A program made the position numbers and the translations under genes. A model generated the notes under the pieces. The model was not told the DNA's origin. It searched no databases and saw nothing but the letters and a program-made list of their open reading frames with translations. From positions 2,480,001 to 2,544,000 of the forward strand of contig NZ_CP012881.1 of the NCBI RefSeq assembly GCF_002224265.1: a stretch of 64,000 nucleotides of DNA, in the 5' to 3' direction. Positions 26,316-33,897 of this stretch are shown in pieces; positions within the stretch are counted from its first letter, which is position 1; each line of letters starts with the position of its first letter. Source of the stretch: Vibrio vulnificus NBRC 15645 = ATCC 27562. GTDB taxonomy: Bacteria; Pseudomonadota; Gammaproteobacteria; Enterobacterales; Vibrionaceae.

Positions 26316-27322
26316 GCGGCTTTTCTTTCTGGATTTAGATGAACCTCACCAACGGGTTCACAGTTCCTTATCTTGCCTGACCAACGCTCTGGGTGTCGCT
26401 CTCTTGCTATCGACAACACATCCGAACGACGTCTTAAAATCTCGCTATCTTTACCACTGTGACGCTCTGATGGCGTAACGTAATTTAACTTACTGTGCTT
26501 GTGCTCGGTGTTGTACCAACGTACGAACGCCTCAACCCAACTACGACTTGCATCGAGTTGTTCAAAGCCTTTTGTTGGCCAGCTAGGCATGTACTTCACT
26601 GTGCGGAACAGCGACTCAACATACGGGTTATCATCACTGACTCTCGGGCGACTGTATGATGAAGTAATACCAAGCTCATCCATTTTCGCTCTGAACGTCA
26701 GTGACTTCATTGGCGCACCATTGTCCGAGTGAAGTACCAGTGGCTGATTAAAGCATTGCTCGCGCATCAGCGTCCGCTGCAATAACTGTGACGCTAACTC
26801 ACCGCATTCACATTCGTAGACATCATAGCCAACGATTTTTCGGCTATAGATATCTTCAATCACGTAGAGGTAATAGTGCTGTCCCTTAACCACAGATGGC
26901 AAGTACGTAATGTCCCATGTGTACACCTGATTGGGACCTGTTGCCGTATAACTTGTTGGCTTGGCCTGCCTTTGTCGACTTCGCTGACGACCTCGGGTAT
27001 GAAGCTGACCTTCTGCTTTCAAAACCCGATAGTAGCTCGACTCTGAAGCAATATACTCACCATTATCAAGCAACGTCGGGACAATTTGAGTTGGTGGTAA
27101 ACTTGCGTATTCAGGGCGGTTGCACACCTCAATAATCGCATTGCGCTCTTGCGGTGATAGCTTGTTAGCAGGCACAGGTCTAACGCAGGTCGGTCTTTTG
27201 TCTGTCCGTATTTCACCTCGCTGATACCAGCGTCGATACGTTCTCAAGTCGATTTGAACTTCATTGCAGGCGTACTCTAGACGGCAGCCACTTCGCTTGG
27301 CATCGTGGATAAGAGTGAGCAA
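26312..27322 (-). CDS. IS3-family transposase OrfB (copy 1)
   Basis: DDE-type integrase core of the transposase. The 336 residues include the three acidic positions in TWDITYL, LHSDNGAP and NPYVESLFRTVKY, with the downstream WYNTEHKHSKLNYVTPSERH typical of IS3 OrfB. Annotated from TTG 27322, but the frame continues upstream without a stop and joins orfA by a -1 shift at 27385-27391, so the active enzyme is an OrfAB fusion. Confidence 0.93.
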   Translation of the reverse strand: MLTLIHDAKRSGCRLEYACNEVQIDLRTYRRWYQRGEIRTDKRPTCVRPVPANKLSPQERNAIIEVCNRPEYASLPPTQIVPTLLDNGEYIASESSYYRVLKAEGQLHTRGRQRSRQRQAKPTSYTATGPNQVYTWDITYLPSVVKGQHYYLYVIEDIYSRKIVGYDVYECECGELASQLLQRTLMREQCFNQPLVLHSDNGAPMKSLTFRAKMDELGITSSYSRPRVSDDNPYVESLFRTVKYMPSWPTKGFEQLDASRSWVEAFVRWYNTEHKHSKLNYVTPSERHSGKDSEILRRRSDVLSIARERHPERWSGKIRNCEPVGEVHLNPERKAA

Positions 27323-27345
27323 GTATTGCCTTTCATCGGTTGAGG

Positions 27346-27846
27346 TTAATCTTCCTCTGGCTCTTCCCCGTAAAAGGCTCTCAGCTTTTTTCGAAGAACC
27401 AATAGCGCCGCCGTTTCCGCTAACGCTTTTTCTTTAAAGCGTAACTCTTTTTTCAGCTCTTTAATTTCAAGTTTGTCAGCTTTAGCTTGTTTCTTGGCTT
27501 CAGCCTCACGCTCTTTAGCAGACATAAACCCTTGCATACACTCACTTCGCCAACCTTGCACTTGTTCAGGGAACAAGCCTTTCTCGCGGCAATACTGACT
27601 GAGTTCATTCTCCGTCATCGAGTAAGTTTCAGCGACAATGGCGAGTTTAGTTTGAGCAGACCACTGCTCTGATGAAGTATGACTATTTGGCACAGCGGCT
27701 CCTGAACGTCTAAGTTGCTGCCGCCAATGATACAGGGTGGCAGTGCTAATACCTTCCTCTTTTGCTACTTGGCTTACAGACATTGAATAAGGAGGCAGTA
27801 GCTTCTTCAATATGGCTTCTTTTCTTTCTGTTGGAATGCGATTCAA
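27346..27846 (-). CDS. IS3-family OrfA (copy 1)
   Basis: A 166-residue protein with two helix-turn-helix segments (MSVSQVAKEEGISTATLYHWRQ and about 60-100) and a C-terminal leucine-rich coiled coil (KADKLEIKELKKELRFKEKALAE). It recognises the IS ends and supplies the N-terminus of the OrfAB transposase. The slip heptamer A AAA AAG occurs near its 3' end. Confidence 0.93.
   Translation of the reverse strand: MNRIPTERKEAILKKLLPPYSMSVSQVAKEEGISTATLYHWRQQLRRSGAAVPNSHTSSEQWSAQTKLAIVAETYSMTENELSQYCREKGLFPEQVQGWRSECMQGFMSAKEREAEAKKQAKADKLEIKELKKELRFKEKALAETAALLVLRKKLRAFYGEEPEED
27385..27391 (-). promoter_or_regulatory. IS frameshift site (copy 1)
   Basis: On the minus strand, CGA AAA AAG contains A AAA AAG in the orfA frame. 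A -1 shift continues as AESLLRGRARGRLTSTDERQ and then into OrfB without a stop. Copy 2 has the same heptamer at 29321-29327. Confidence 0.85.
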
Positions 27847-27910
27847 AACTCACTCATTACCACCCAAACTGGTTAAATTTTAACAGTGACAACTATCCTG
27901 CCAGAGGGGG

Positions 27911-28208
27911 CTTCTGTCGAGAACACCATTCTTCTCGAAATGCCTTAGCATATAAGAAAGCTACACGAAGGTTGGTTTCTGCTGTTTATCGATACTCCAA
28001 CGACAAATCAGAGAAATGTAATCTGAATGATTATAAGAGAGGGGAACTGACACTTACAGCAGAACTACTATACCGATGGTTAGCTTTATTTTCAGTGCAA
28101 CCTCGGATGGCAATTAGTCGGTTAAATCAAATGGATAAAACTGAACCTGATTGGACAGGTTACGCAAAAGTGATTTTAGAGTTTAGCAAAAGTTATTACC
28201 CAAAAGCC
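27911..28208 (+). pseudogene. 5'-side fragment of an unidentified gene split by IS copy 2
   Basis: A 298-bp remnant between the two IS copies. The open frame reads REHHSSRNALAYKKATRRL, ELLYRWLALFSVQPRM, QMDKTEPDWTGYAKV and SKSYYPKA. No native start is left; its true 5' end was lost at IS copy 1. The AGCC at 28205-28208 is repeated after IS copy 2, and when the IS and one AGCC are removed the frame runs straight into the 3' fragment. Family not recognised. Confidence 0.7.
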
Positions 28209-28247
28209 CGGCGTTTTTCAAGGTAGTTGTCATCATTCGCTTAGTTA

Positions 28248-29258
28248 TTAAGCGGCTTTTCTTTCTGGATTTAGATGAACCTCACCAACGGGTTCACAGT
28301 TCCTTATCTTGCCTGACCAACGCTCTGGGTGTCGCTCTCTTGCTACCGACAACACATCCGAACGACGTCTTAAAATCTCGCTATCTTTACCACTGTGACG
28401 CTCTGATGGCGTAACGTAATTTAACTTACTGTGCTTGTGCTCGGTGTTGTACCAACGTACGAACGCCTCAACCCAACTACGACTTGCATCGAGTTGTTCA
28501 AAGCCTTTTGTTGGCCAGCTAGGCATGTACTTCACTGTGCGGAACAGCGACTCAACATACGGGTTATCATCACTGACTCTCGGGCGACTGTATGATGAAG
28601 TAATACCAAGCTCATCCATTTTCGCTCTGAACGTCAGTGACTTCATTGGCGCACCATTGTCCGAGTGAAGTACCAGTGGCTGATTAAAGCATTGCTCGCG
28701 CATCAGCGTCCGCTGCAATAACTGTGACGCTAACTCACCGCATTCACATTCGTAGACATCATAGCCAACGATTTTTCGGCTATAGATATCTTCAATCACG
28801 TAGAGGTAATAGTGCTGTCCCTTAACCACAGATGGCAAGTACGTAATGTCCCATGTGTACACCTGATTGGGACCTGTTGCCGTATAACTTGTTGGCTTGG
28901 CCTGCCTTTGTCGACTTCGCTGACGACCTCGGGTATGAAGCTGACCTTCTGCTTTCAAAACCCGATAGTAGCTCGACTCTGAAGCAATATACTCACCGTT
29001 ATCAAGCAACGTCGGGACAATTTGAGTTGGTGGTAAACTTGCGTATTCAGGGCGGTTGCACACCTCAATAATCGCATTGCGCTCTTGCGGTGATAGCTTG
29101 TTAGCAGGCACAGGTCTAACGCAGGTCGGTCTTTTGTCTGTCCGTATTTCACCTCGCTGATACCAGCGTCGATACGTTCTCAAGTCGATTTGAACTTCAT
29201 TGCAGGCGTACTCTAGACGGCAGCCACTTCGCTTGGCATCGTGGATAAGAGTGAGCAA
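28248..29258 (-). CDS. IS3-family transposase OrfB (copy 2)
   Basis: 336 residues, differing from copy 1 by one residue near the C-terminus (DVLSVARE instead of DVLSIARE). The DDE residues are intact. As in copy 1 the annotated TTG start is probably internal to an OrfAB fusion made by a -1 shift at 29321-29327. Confidence 0.93.
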   Translation of the reverse strand: MLTLIHDAKRSGCRLEYACNEVQIDLRTYRRWYQRGEIRTDKRPTCVRPVPANKLSPQERNAIIEVCNRPEYASLPPTQIVPTLLDNGEYIASESSYYRVLKAEGQLHTRGRQRSRQRQAKPTSYTATGPNQVYTWDITYLPSVVKGQHYYLYVIEDIYSRKIVGYDVYECECGELASQLLQRTLMREQCFNQPLVLHSDNGAPMKSLTFRAKMDELGITSSYSRPRVSDDNPYVESLFRTVKYMPSWPTKGFEQLDASRSWVEAFVRWYNTEHKHSKLNYVTPSERHSGKDSEILRRRSDVLSVARERHPERWSGKIRNCEPVGEVHLNPERKAA

Positions 29259-29281
29259 GTATTGCCTTTCATCGGTTGAGG

Positions 29282-29782
29282 TTAATCTTCCTCTGGCTCT
29301 TCCCCGTAAAAGGCTCTCAGCTTTTTTCGAAGCACCAATAGCGCCGCCGTTTCCGCTAACGCTTTTTCTTTAAAGCGTAACTCTTTTTTCAGCTCTTTAA
29401 TTTCAAGTTTGTCAGCTTTAGCTTGTTTCTTGGCTTCAGCCTCACGCTCTTTGGCAGACATAAACCCTTGCATACACTCACTTCGCCAACCTTGCACTTG
29501 TTCAGGGAACAAGCCTTTCTCGCGACAATACTGACTGAGTTCATTCTCCGTCATCGAGTAAGTTTCAGCGACAATGGCGAGTTTAGTTTGAGCAGACCAC
29601 TGCTCTGATGAAGTATGACTATTTGGCACAGCGGCTCCTGAACGTCTAAGTTGCTGCCGCCAATGATACAGGGTGGCTGTGCTAATACCTTCCTCTTTTG
29701 CTACTTGGCTTACAGACATTGAATAAGGAGGCAGTAGCTTCTTCAATATGGCTTCTTTTCTTTCTGTTGGAATGCGATTCAA
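29282..29782 (-). CDS. IS3-family OrfA (copy 2)
   Basis: A 166-residue protein identical to OrfA of copy 1, with the same helix-turn-helix and coiled-coil regions and the same slip site near its end. Silent base differences between the copies show they are not a very recent duplication. Confidence 0.93.
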   Translation of the reverse strand: MNRIPTERKEAILKKLLPPYSMSVSQVAKEEGISTATLYHWRQQLRRSGAAVPNSHTSSEQWSAQTKLAIVAETYSMTENELSQYCREKGLFPEQVQGWRSECMQGFMSAKEREAEAKKQAKADKLEIKELKKELRFKEKALAETAALLVLRKKLRAFYGEEPEED

Positions 29783-29846
29783 AACTCACTCATTACCACC
29801 CAAACTGGTTAAATTTTAACAGTGACAACTATCCTGCCAGAGGGGG

Positions 29847-30237
29847 AGCCTATGAGATGATTAAAGATCTCGAAATTAATAGGGCTAGTTACGAAGATTG
29901 GATTGTCGAAATTGCTAGATCTTTAGGTGGAGAAATTGAAGGCAATTTATGGAGATTGAAAGATGCCGACATTTGGTTAGAAACATCTAGTAATATGCAA
30001 AAGTCGATGACGTTATTGAATTGTATTAGCAGATACGAAGCTTTTATGATTGTTTGTTCATTTCCAATTGAAACGGGAGTTATCAAAGGAACAAATATGG
30101 ATATTGAGAAACGTGATCGTCTAAAAGCGTTACTTGAAGAAAGAAAAGTAAACCCCAACATAACAATGAATGAGATTGCGAAGACCCTGGGTATATCTCG
30201 CACTGCTGTTTATAAATTAAAAAATAAAATATGTTGA
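29847..30237 (+). pseudogene. 3'-side fragment of the IS-split gene, with C-terminal helix-turn-helix
   Basis: Continues the frame of the 27911-28208 fragment: YEMIKDLEINRASYEDWIVE, then ADIWLETSSNMQKSM, and ends with a helix-turn-helix, MNEIAKTLGISRTAVYKLKNKIC. A restored product would have at least 225 residues. An internal ATG at 30097 (MDIEKRDRLKALLEERKVN) could still yield a 46-residue DNA-binding piece. Family not recognised; the C-terminus suggests a regulator or replication-type protein. Confidence 0.7.
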
Positions 30238-30430
30238 TAATTGAGATTTAAATGGTGTTATTTTGTTAATGCATGCTATTAAAATAGCATGCTTATTCGT
30301 GACAGTATGTTATGAGTTAATATTATGATTTAGCACTCTTTCGGTATGATTTATTTATATTTAAAATAGGCTTTCAAATTTTATTGTCATACAAGGACCA
30401 AATTAAATCTACATTCCCTCAAAAAAATAT

Positions 30431-30473
30431 GTTATAACTATTATGACTGTTATAACTATTATAACGGTTATAG
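30431..30473 (+). repeat. Tandem 18-bp repeats (iteron- or operator-like)
   Basis: GTTATAACTATTATGACT and GTTATAACTATTATAACG are adjacent, followed by a partial third copy GTTATAG. Each unit contains GTTATAAC, itself a palindrome. Confidence 0.7.
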
Positions 30474-30617
30474 CTTTAATATAAGGAGCAAGACCGAAAA
30501 ATTAAAAACAAATGAGCAAAACTTGCTCTTGTTGATTTTTTTTTCGTTGTCGCAGAGCGCAATTGCTGTGTCGCAAACGGCAGTTTTAGTGCTTCGTGTG
30601 ACATTTTTTATTTCTTC

Positions 30618-30676
30618 GCACGTAAAGTGAACTTTCGTGCATTGGGGTTTGCACGTAAAGCGGTTTTTCGTGCATT
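30618..30676 (+). repeat. Two hairpin-forming repeats
   Basis: GCACGTAAAG...CTTTCGTGCATT (30618-30643) and GCACGTAAAG...TTTTCGTGCATT (30651-30676) are imperfect copies. Each can fold on its GCACG/CGTGC arms with A/T-rich stems. Confidence 0.65.
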
Positions 30677-30813
30677 AAAAAAATCCGCTTTGTTCTTCAT
30701 CGGATTTTTAGGGATAACTAAAGCAATTTATTTTTCCAGAAAGCCTTATCCATAAGGGTGACTAGTATTATTTTAGGGATGTAAATAGGTAAGTTTAGGA
30801 CTGAAAATTTTCA

Positions 30814-30824
30814 GAACAGTGTTC
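30814..30824. promoter_or_regulatory. 11-bp palindrome, first copy
   Basis: GAACAGTGTTC, symmetric around its central base and identical to 30914-30924. Looks like a repressor binding site, but the protein is unknown. Confidence 0.4.
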
Positions 30825-30849
30825 AAACATAACTTGTTTTTTCATATTA

Positions 30850-30883
30850 AAAAAACAAAAAACAAAAAACAAAAAACAAAAAA
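30850..30883 (+). repeat. AAAAAAC heptanucleotide array
   Basis: Four copies of AAAAAAC followed by AAAAAA. A homopolymer-rich tract prone to slippage; it lies outside any gene. Confidence 0.8.
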
Positions 30884-30913
30884 TTAATGGCGATTTTATT
30901 TATAAATTTACGA

Positions 30914-30924
30914 GAACAGTGTTC
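30914..30924. promoter_or_regulatory. 11-bp palindrome, second copy
   Basis: GAACAGTGTTC again, with the symmetry extended by one A/T on each side. Its start is 100 bp from that of the first copy. Confidence 0.4.
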
Positions 30925-31033
30925 TTGATAATACTGATAACGATTAATTTTGTATTGATCTCACTAGAAGCTCTGTAGTGCCTATTTCCCCACCTGTTCA
31001 GAGTGACCTATCTATTGGTGCAGAGTTAGCTAG

Positions 31034-31060
31034 GCTACAGAGCTTAGCTCTGTAGCTTTT
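31034..31060 (+). terminator. Plus-strand terminator in the repeat-rich region
   Basis: GCTACAGAGC (31034-31043) pairs with GCTCTGTAGC (31047-31056) around TTA and is followed by TTTT. It could end the split gene's transcript or an RNA made from this region. Confidence 0.7.
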
Positions 31061-31193
31061 CTATTAAGAGTGACCAGTGCTCTACTTAGTCAGTTAATCC
31101 AAACTCGTGTTTGGACAGAATGTGATTGGCCTCTTGCTCTAAATCGTTTAAAAAAGGTTGAAAGGCACCTTGAAATCTTGATTATTTGTCATA

Positions 31194-33002
31194 TTAAATA
31201 ATCACAGAAAACTCTAAGTCGCCAATTTTATCAAATGGATTCTTATCAATAGATTTTATTTTATTATCAACAACTAATTGATTCGAAAGAATTACGTCGT
31301 CCAAGGTTAAGTTAGATAAATAATTTGCACCTTTCACTGTGTCAAGCACAATTAAGAGAAGAGTATTTACGTAATCCGACAGGTGGTTTATTGCATAGTG
31401 ACTTAAACTATCAGAAAACCCAACATGTACTATATTATTTCTCTTTTGATATATTCTGTATAATTGTTTCTCGATATCCTCTCGGGTATAACTAATTCTC
31501 TTTCTTATCTCCTTCTTATTGGAAACAATGTTATAAAGAGCGAAAAACCTAAAATATAAAAAATCTAAACTAATGATTGATGCACATACCTCTTTAGCAC
31601 TTGACTCGCAAGTTACTATTTTGTAGAAGTCATCCAATGAAATTTTCCTAGAAAAAATATCATCATTAATATTATGACGTTTTTTAACCGTATCTGGAAT
31701 GCTAACGTGATAACTCTCCAGCAGTATAAGAACATATTCTACACGTTGCCTTATTGATTGTATTGCATATAATTTTGGCAAGAAGTTAATTACGGAGGCT
31801 ATTATACTTTTCTCATCCCCTGAATAAGATAGTGACTCAAGGCCAATCCATAAACTTAACAATTTCTGCTCTAAACGTGCGGATTCCTTAACCTGTCTTA
31901 AGTTTTTAAGAACACCCTCAATTTTTTTCTGAGAAGAAATTTCAAATCGGCTTCTAAAATCATAGTTAACATACTGATTAAATTGACTATTCCTCAAATC
32001 GTAAGTTAATAAGCTGTTTAACAACTTGACATTAACATCACGTTGGTAAGTATGCCCTTTAGCTTTATAATCAACATAGCAATTATCGTGGATTGATAAG
32101 TTAGTCTTAGATAGTAATGTTTTTAAAAGATCAATTTCGGATTCTATTTTTTCATTAGCTAATAGCGATGCACCAACATAATCTAAAGTCTCAATCGATA
32201 TTTGAAAATAAAAATCAGGGGAGAATTTTGAAAACGTCTTTGTCGATATTGTATAGTGCTTATCAGGAATACTATCTAATATCTTAACCCCTTTAACTGG
32301 AGTGTATTTCTTAATGGTTTCTTTTTTATTGGTTTTAATGCCAAAAAATACCTTAAACGGTCTAACCTTACAGTCCAAAGAGTTAAAGAAAAAATCAACT
32401 TGGTCTTTATATATTCTGTTATTATAATTGGACACTCTAGTAAGCACTTGTGTCTTATTAAATAAATATGTTGGAGAGTACCCAGAACTCAAAAGAAATG
32501 TAACATATGCTCTTGTTAATGAGTATATTTCTTCTGTAATTCTTCCCTTTTCACTTATATCACGATTATCACAAATAGATTCAATTAAGAGTGCCTTAAT
32601 CGTATCAAAGTACAAATCATGCTGTTCAATAATTCTTTTACATAGAATACTTAATTGAATAATAAGCGATCTAGAAAATTTATCAGAACTAAAGTTTTTG
32701 GCACAATCATCGAAAACATCTAAAATATCACCAAAAATACTTTTGGATACAACGTCTCGCTCAAGAGCTAACTTAAGTTCTTTTAATGATGAAGTTAAAT
32801 ACCCTTTGCCCTTGTCATTTTCCTCATAAACTTTAATGTTTTCTAATACTTCTTTTGCTAAGTCAAGTACACCCATCATCTTGGCTTGATGAAAATGTGG
32901 TGTTTCCACTGATAGAGATTCAGAAAAACACTCAAGAAAAAACCTTGCTCTCCAATCAGGGAAAGGTAGTTTATCCCATGCTTCTTGTTTTAGGACTTTC
33001 AA
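31194..33002 (-). CDS. Large AT-rich protein with Apea-like HEPN domain, probable defence factor
   Basis: A 602-residue protein with no signal peptide or membrane helix. The C-terminal 230 residues match the Apea-like HEPN layout: ESARLEQKLLSLWIGLESL, a helical middle, then YQKRNNIVHVG, whose R-x4-H (about Arg521 and His526 from this start) is the HEPN ribonuclease motif. The N-terminal 370 residues are unrecognised. HEPN proteins of this kind often cut RNA in phage defence or abortive infection (family knowledge). I place the start at TTG 33002, 6 nt after GAGG; the TTG at 33014 overlaps that ribosome site. Composition is much more AT-rich than its neighbours. Confidence 0.7.
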   Translation of the reverse strand: MKVLKQEAWDKLPFPDWRARFFLECFSESLSVETPHFHQAKMMGVLDLAKEVLENIKVYEENDKGKGYLTSSLKELKLALERDVVSKSIFGDILDVFDDCAKNFSSDKFSRSLIIQLSILCKRIIEQHDLYFDTIKALLIESICDNRDISEKGRITEEIYSLTRAYVTFLLSSGYSPTYLFNKTQVLTRVSNYNNRIYKDQVDFFFNSLDCKVRPFKVFFGIKTNKKETIKKYTPVKGVKILDSIPDKHYTISTKTFSKFSPDFYFQISIETLDYVGASLLANEKIESEIDLLKTLLSKTNLSIHDNCYVDYKAKGHTYQRDVNVKLLNSLLTYDLRNSQFNQYVNYDFRSRFEISSQKKIEGVLKNLRQVKESARLEQKLLSLWIGLESLSYSGDEKSIIASVINFLPKLYAIQSIRQRVEYVLILLESYHVSIPDTVKKRHNINDDIFSRKISLDDFYKIVTCESSAKEVCASIISLDFLYFRFFALYNIVSNKKEIRKRISYTREDIEKQLYRIYQKRNNIVHVGFSDSLSHYAINHLSDYVNTLLLIVLDTVKGANYLSNLTLDDVILSNQLVVDNKIKSIDKNPFDKIGDLEFSVII

Positions 33003-33519
33003 TATAAACCTCAAAAATTTAATACTCGGGCGACTAGCCCAATAGCTTCATTTCTATGCTCGCCATTTTGCATTTTTATCAATCAGTTACAACTAAATCA
33101 TTGTGATTTAGAGAAAATTATTCACTGAAAAATCTAACATTACGTGTTAAACCGATTATTAATACATATTCTCACTAATGCATATAGTGCGAATGCAACA
33201 TGAAAACTATGAGTCTATGCAATAGGTATGCTCAAGCACGCTAGTTTATTTCAAGAGGATTGGCTCAGAGTGTTTTGCAGCCATACTAACGGTGTACCAA
33301 TGTAGTCCTAAGAAAGTTTGGGGCAAAGGTGATTTAGGCAACTAAGAAGGATCTCTTCTGAGTTGCGAACGATAGTGCGCTCTTGAGTTTTAGCATTACA
33401 CCAGATATCGCAAACAATGTAGTTGAGCTATTTACGACTGGTCTATTTCACTAAGTCGTTTTACTTAAAACTCTTGGATGATATGTGCTCTGGACAGATT
33501 TCTGACTAACTTCTGCTAA
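33003..33519. other. Intergenic region between the HEPN gene and hipBA
   Basis: About 500 bp with no plausible ORF. It should contain the HEPN gene promoter (minus strand) in the AT-rich stretch near 33030-33180. Nothing else was recognised before the hip operators begin at 33520. Confidence 0.6.
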
Positions 33520-33618
33520 TATACTGCTTAGAGTATAAATGTCAAATATACTCTGTGAAGTATATTGCTTTAATATACTTCGTAGGGTATATTTGCGAAA
33601 TATACTTTATGGGGTATA
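33520..33618 (+). promoter_or_regulatory. Four HipB-type operators at exact 27-bp spacing
   Basis: Four 18-bp palindromes with outer arms TATACT and AGTATA or GGTATA: 33520-33537, 33547-33564, 33574-33591 and 33601-33618. Each start is 27 bp after the last. The first two are perfect in both arms (AGTATA), the last two end GGTATA. They lie directly before hipB and probably bind HipB, giving strong cooperative autorepression. Confidence 0.85.
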
Positions 33619-33657
33619 TAATGCACGCTATCTCCATATCTAACTAAGGGTATCATA

Positions 33658-33897
33658 ATGCTAGTTAACACACCGACAGCCCTCGGCAATGCGTTACGCG
33701 AAGCCCGAAAGGACAACGGCCTAAAGCAAACAGATCTTGGTCTGCGGCAAGCAACGGTATCAAATTTTGAAAGCAATCCTGAAAAATCTACGATAGACAC
33801 ATTATTCAAGCTCCTGTCTATCAATGGGCTAGAAATGCATATTGTGCCTAAAGGCAAGCACATTACTGAAACTAAAGGGGCTGTTGACGAATGGTGA
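33658..33897 (+). CDS. hipB: HipB-like antitoxin and autorepressor
   Basis: DNA-binding antitoxin that neutralises HipA and represses the operon. The 79-residue Xre-type helix-turn-helix protein reads PTALGNALREARKDNGLKQTDLGLRQATVSNFESNPEKST, close to E. coli HipB (88 residues), and like it ends in Trp. It overlaps hipA by 7 nt (GAATGGTGA), the usual coupling in this module. Four operator palindromes lie within 140 bp upstream. Confidence 0.92.
   Translation: MLVNTPTALGNALREARKDNGLKQTDLGLRQATVSNFESNPEKSTIDTLFKLLSINGLEMHIVPKGKHITETKGAVDEW

Larger units (their letters stand above)
26273..27910 (-). mobile_element. IS3-family insertion sequence, copy 1 (1638 bp)
   Basis: Ends are defined by comparison with copy 2: both start CGGCGTTTTTC and end CAGAGGGGG. 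The two ends form an imperfect inverted repeat of about 24 bp (16 matches), strongest at the inner TGACAACTA. It carries orfA and orfB with a frameshift window. The flanking bases (CCTA left, CTTC right) show no target duplication. It differs from copy 2 at several single positions. Confidence 0.88.
28209..29846 (-). mobile_element. IS3-family insertion sequence, copy 2 (1638 bp)
   Basis: Same length, ends and genes as copy 1 and the same orientation, with a handful of single-base differences. It is flanked by AGCC on both sides (28205-28208 and 29847-29850), a 4-bp target duplication, so this copy transposed directly into the gene whose fragments flank it. Confidence 0.92.
30238..31193. other. 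956-bp AT-rich region without a gene, full of repeats
   Basis: No convincing ORF on either strand. It holds, in order, tandem 18-bp repeats (30431-30473), two hairpin-forming 27-bp repeats (30618-30676), an AAAAAAC array (30850-30883), two identical 11-bp palindromes exactly 100 bp apart (30814 and 30914), and a plus-strand terminator (31034-31060). Such content would fit an origin, a partition or operator region, or a non-coding RNA locus; none can be chosen from sequence alone. Confidence 0.7.

Noticed and set aside
26312..29782. Two adjacent IS copies as one composite transposon
   Set aside because: The copies are in the same orientation, only copy 2 has a target duplication, and the outer flanks (CCTA and AGCC) do not match as a unit.
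30850..30883. AAAAAAC array as a phase-variation switch
   Set aside because: It is neither inside a reading frame nor clearly between -35 and -10 elements; no gene can be shown to depend on its length.
30238..31193. Retron RNA beside a defence gene
   Set aside because: No reverse transcriptase gene is present anywhere in the island, and the hairpins do not form a clear msr-msd pair.
33520..33618. Regularly spaced repeats as a CRISPR array
   Set aside because: The 18-bp units are palindromic operators with 9-bp gaps, far too short for spacers, and lie directly before hipB.
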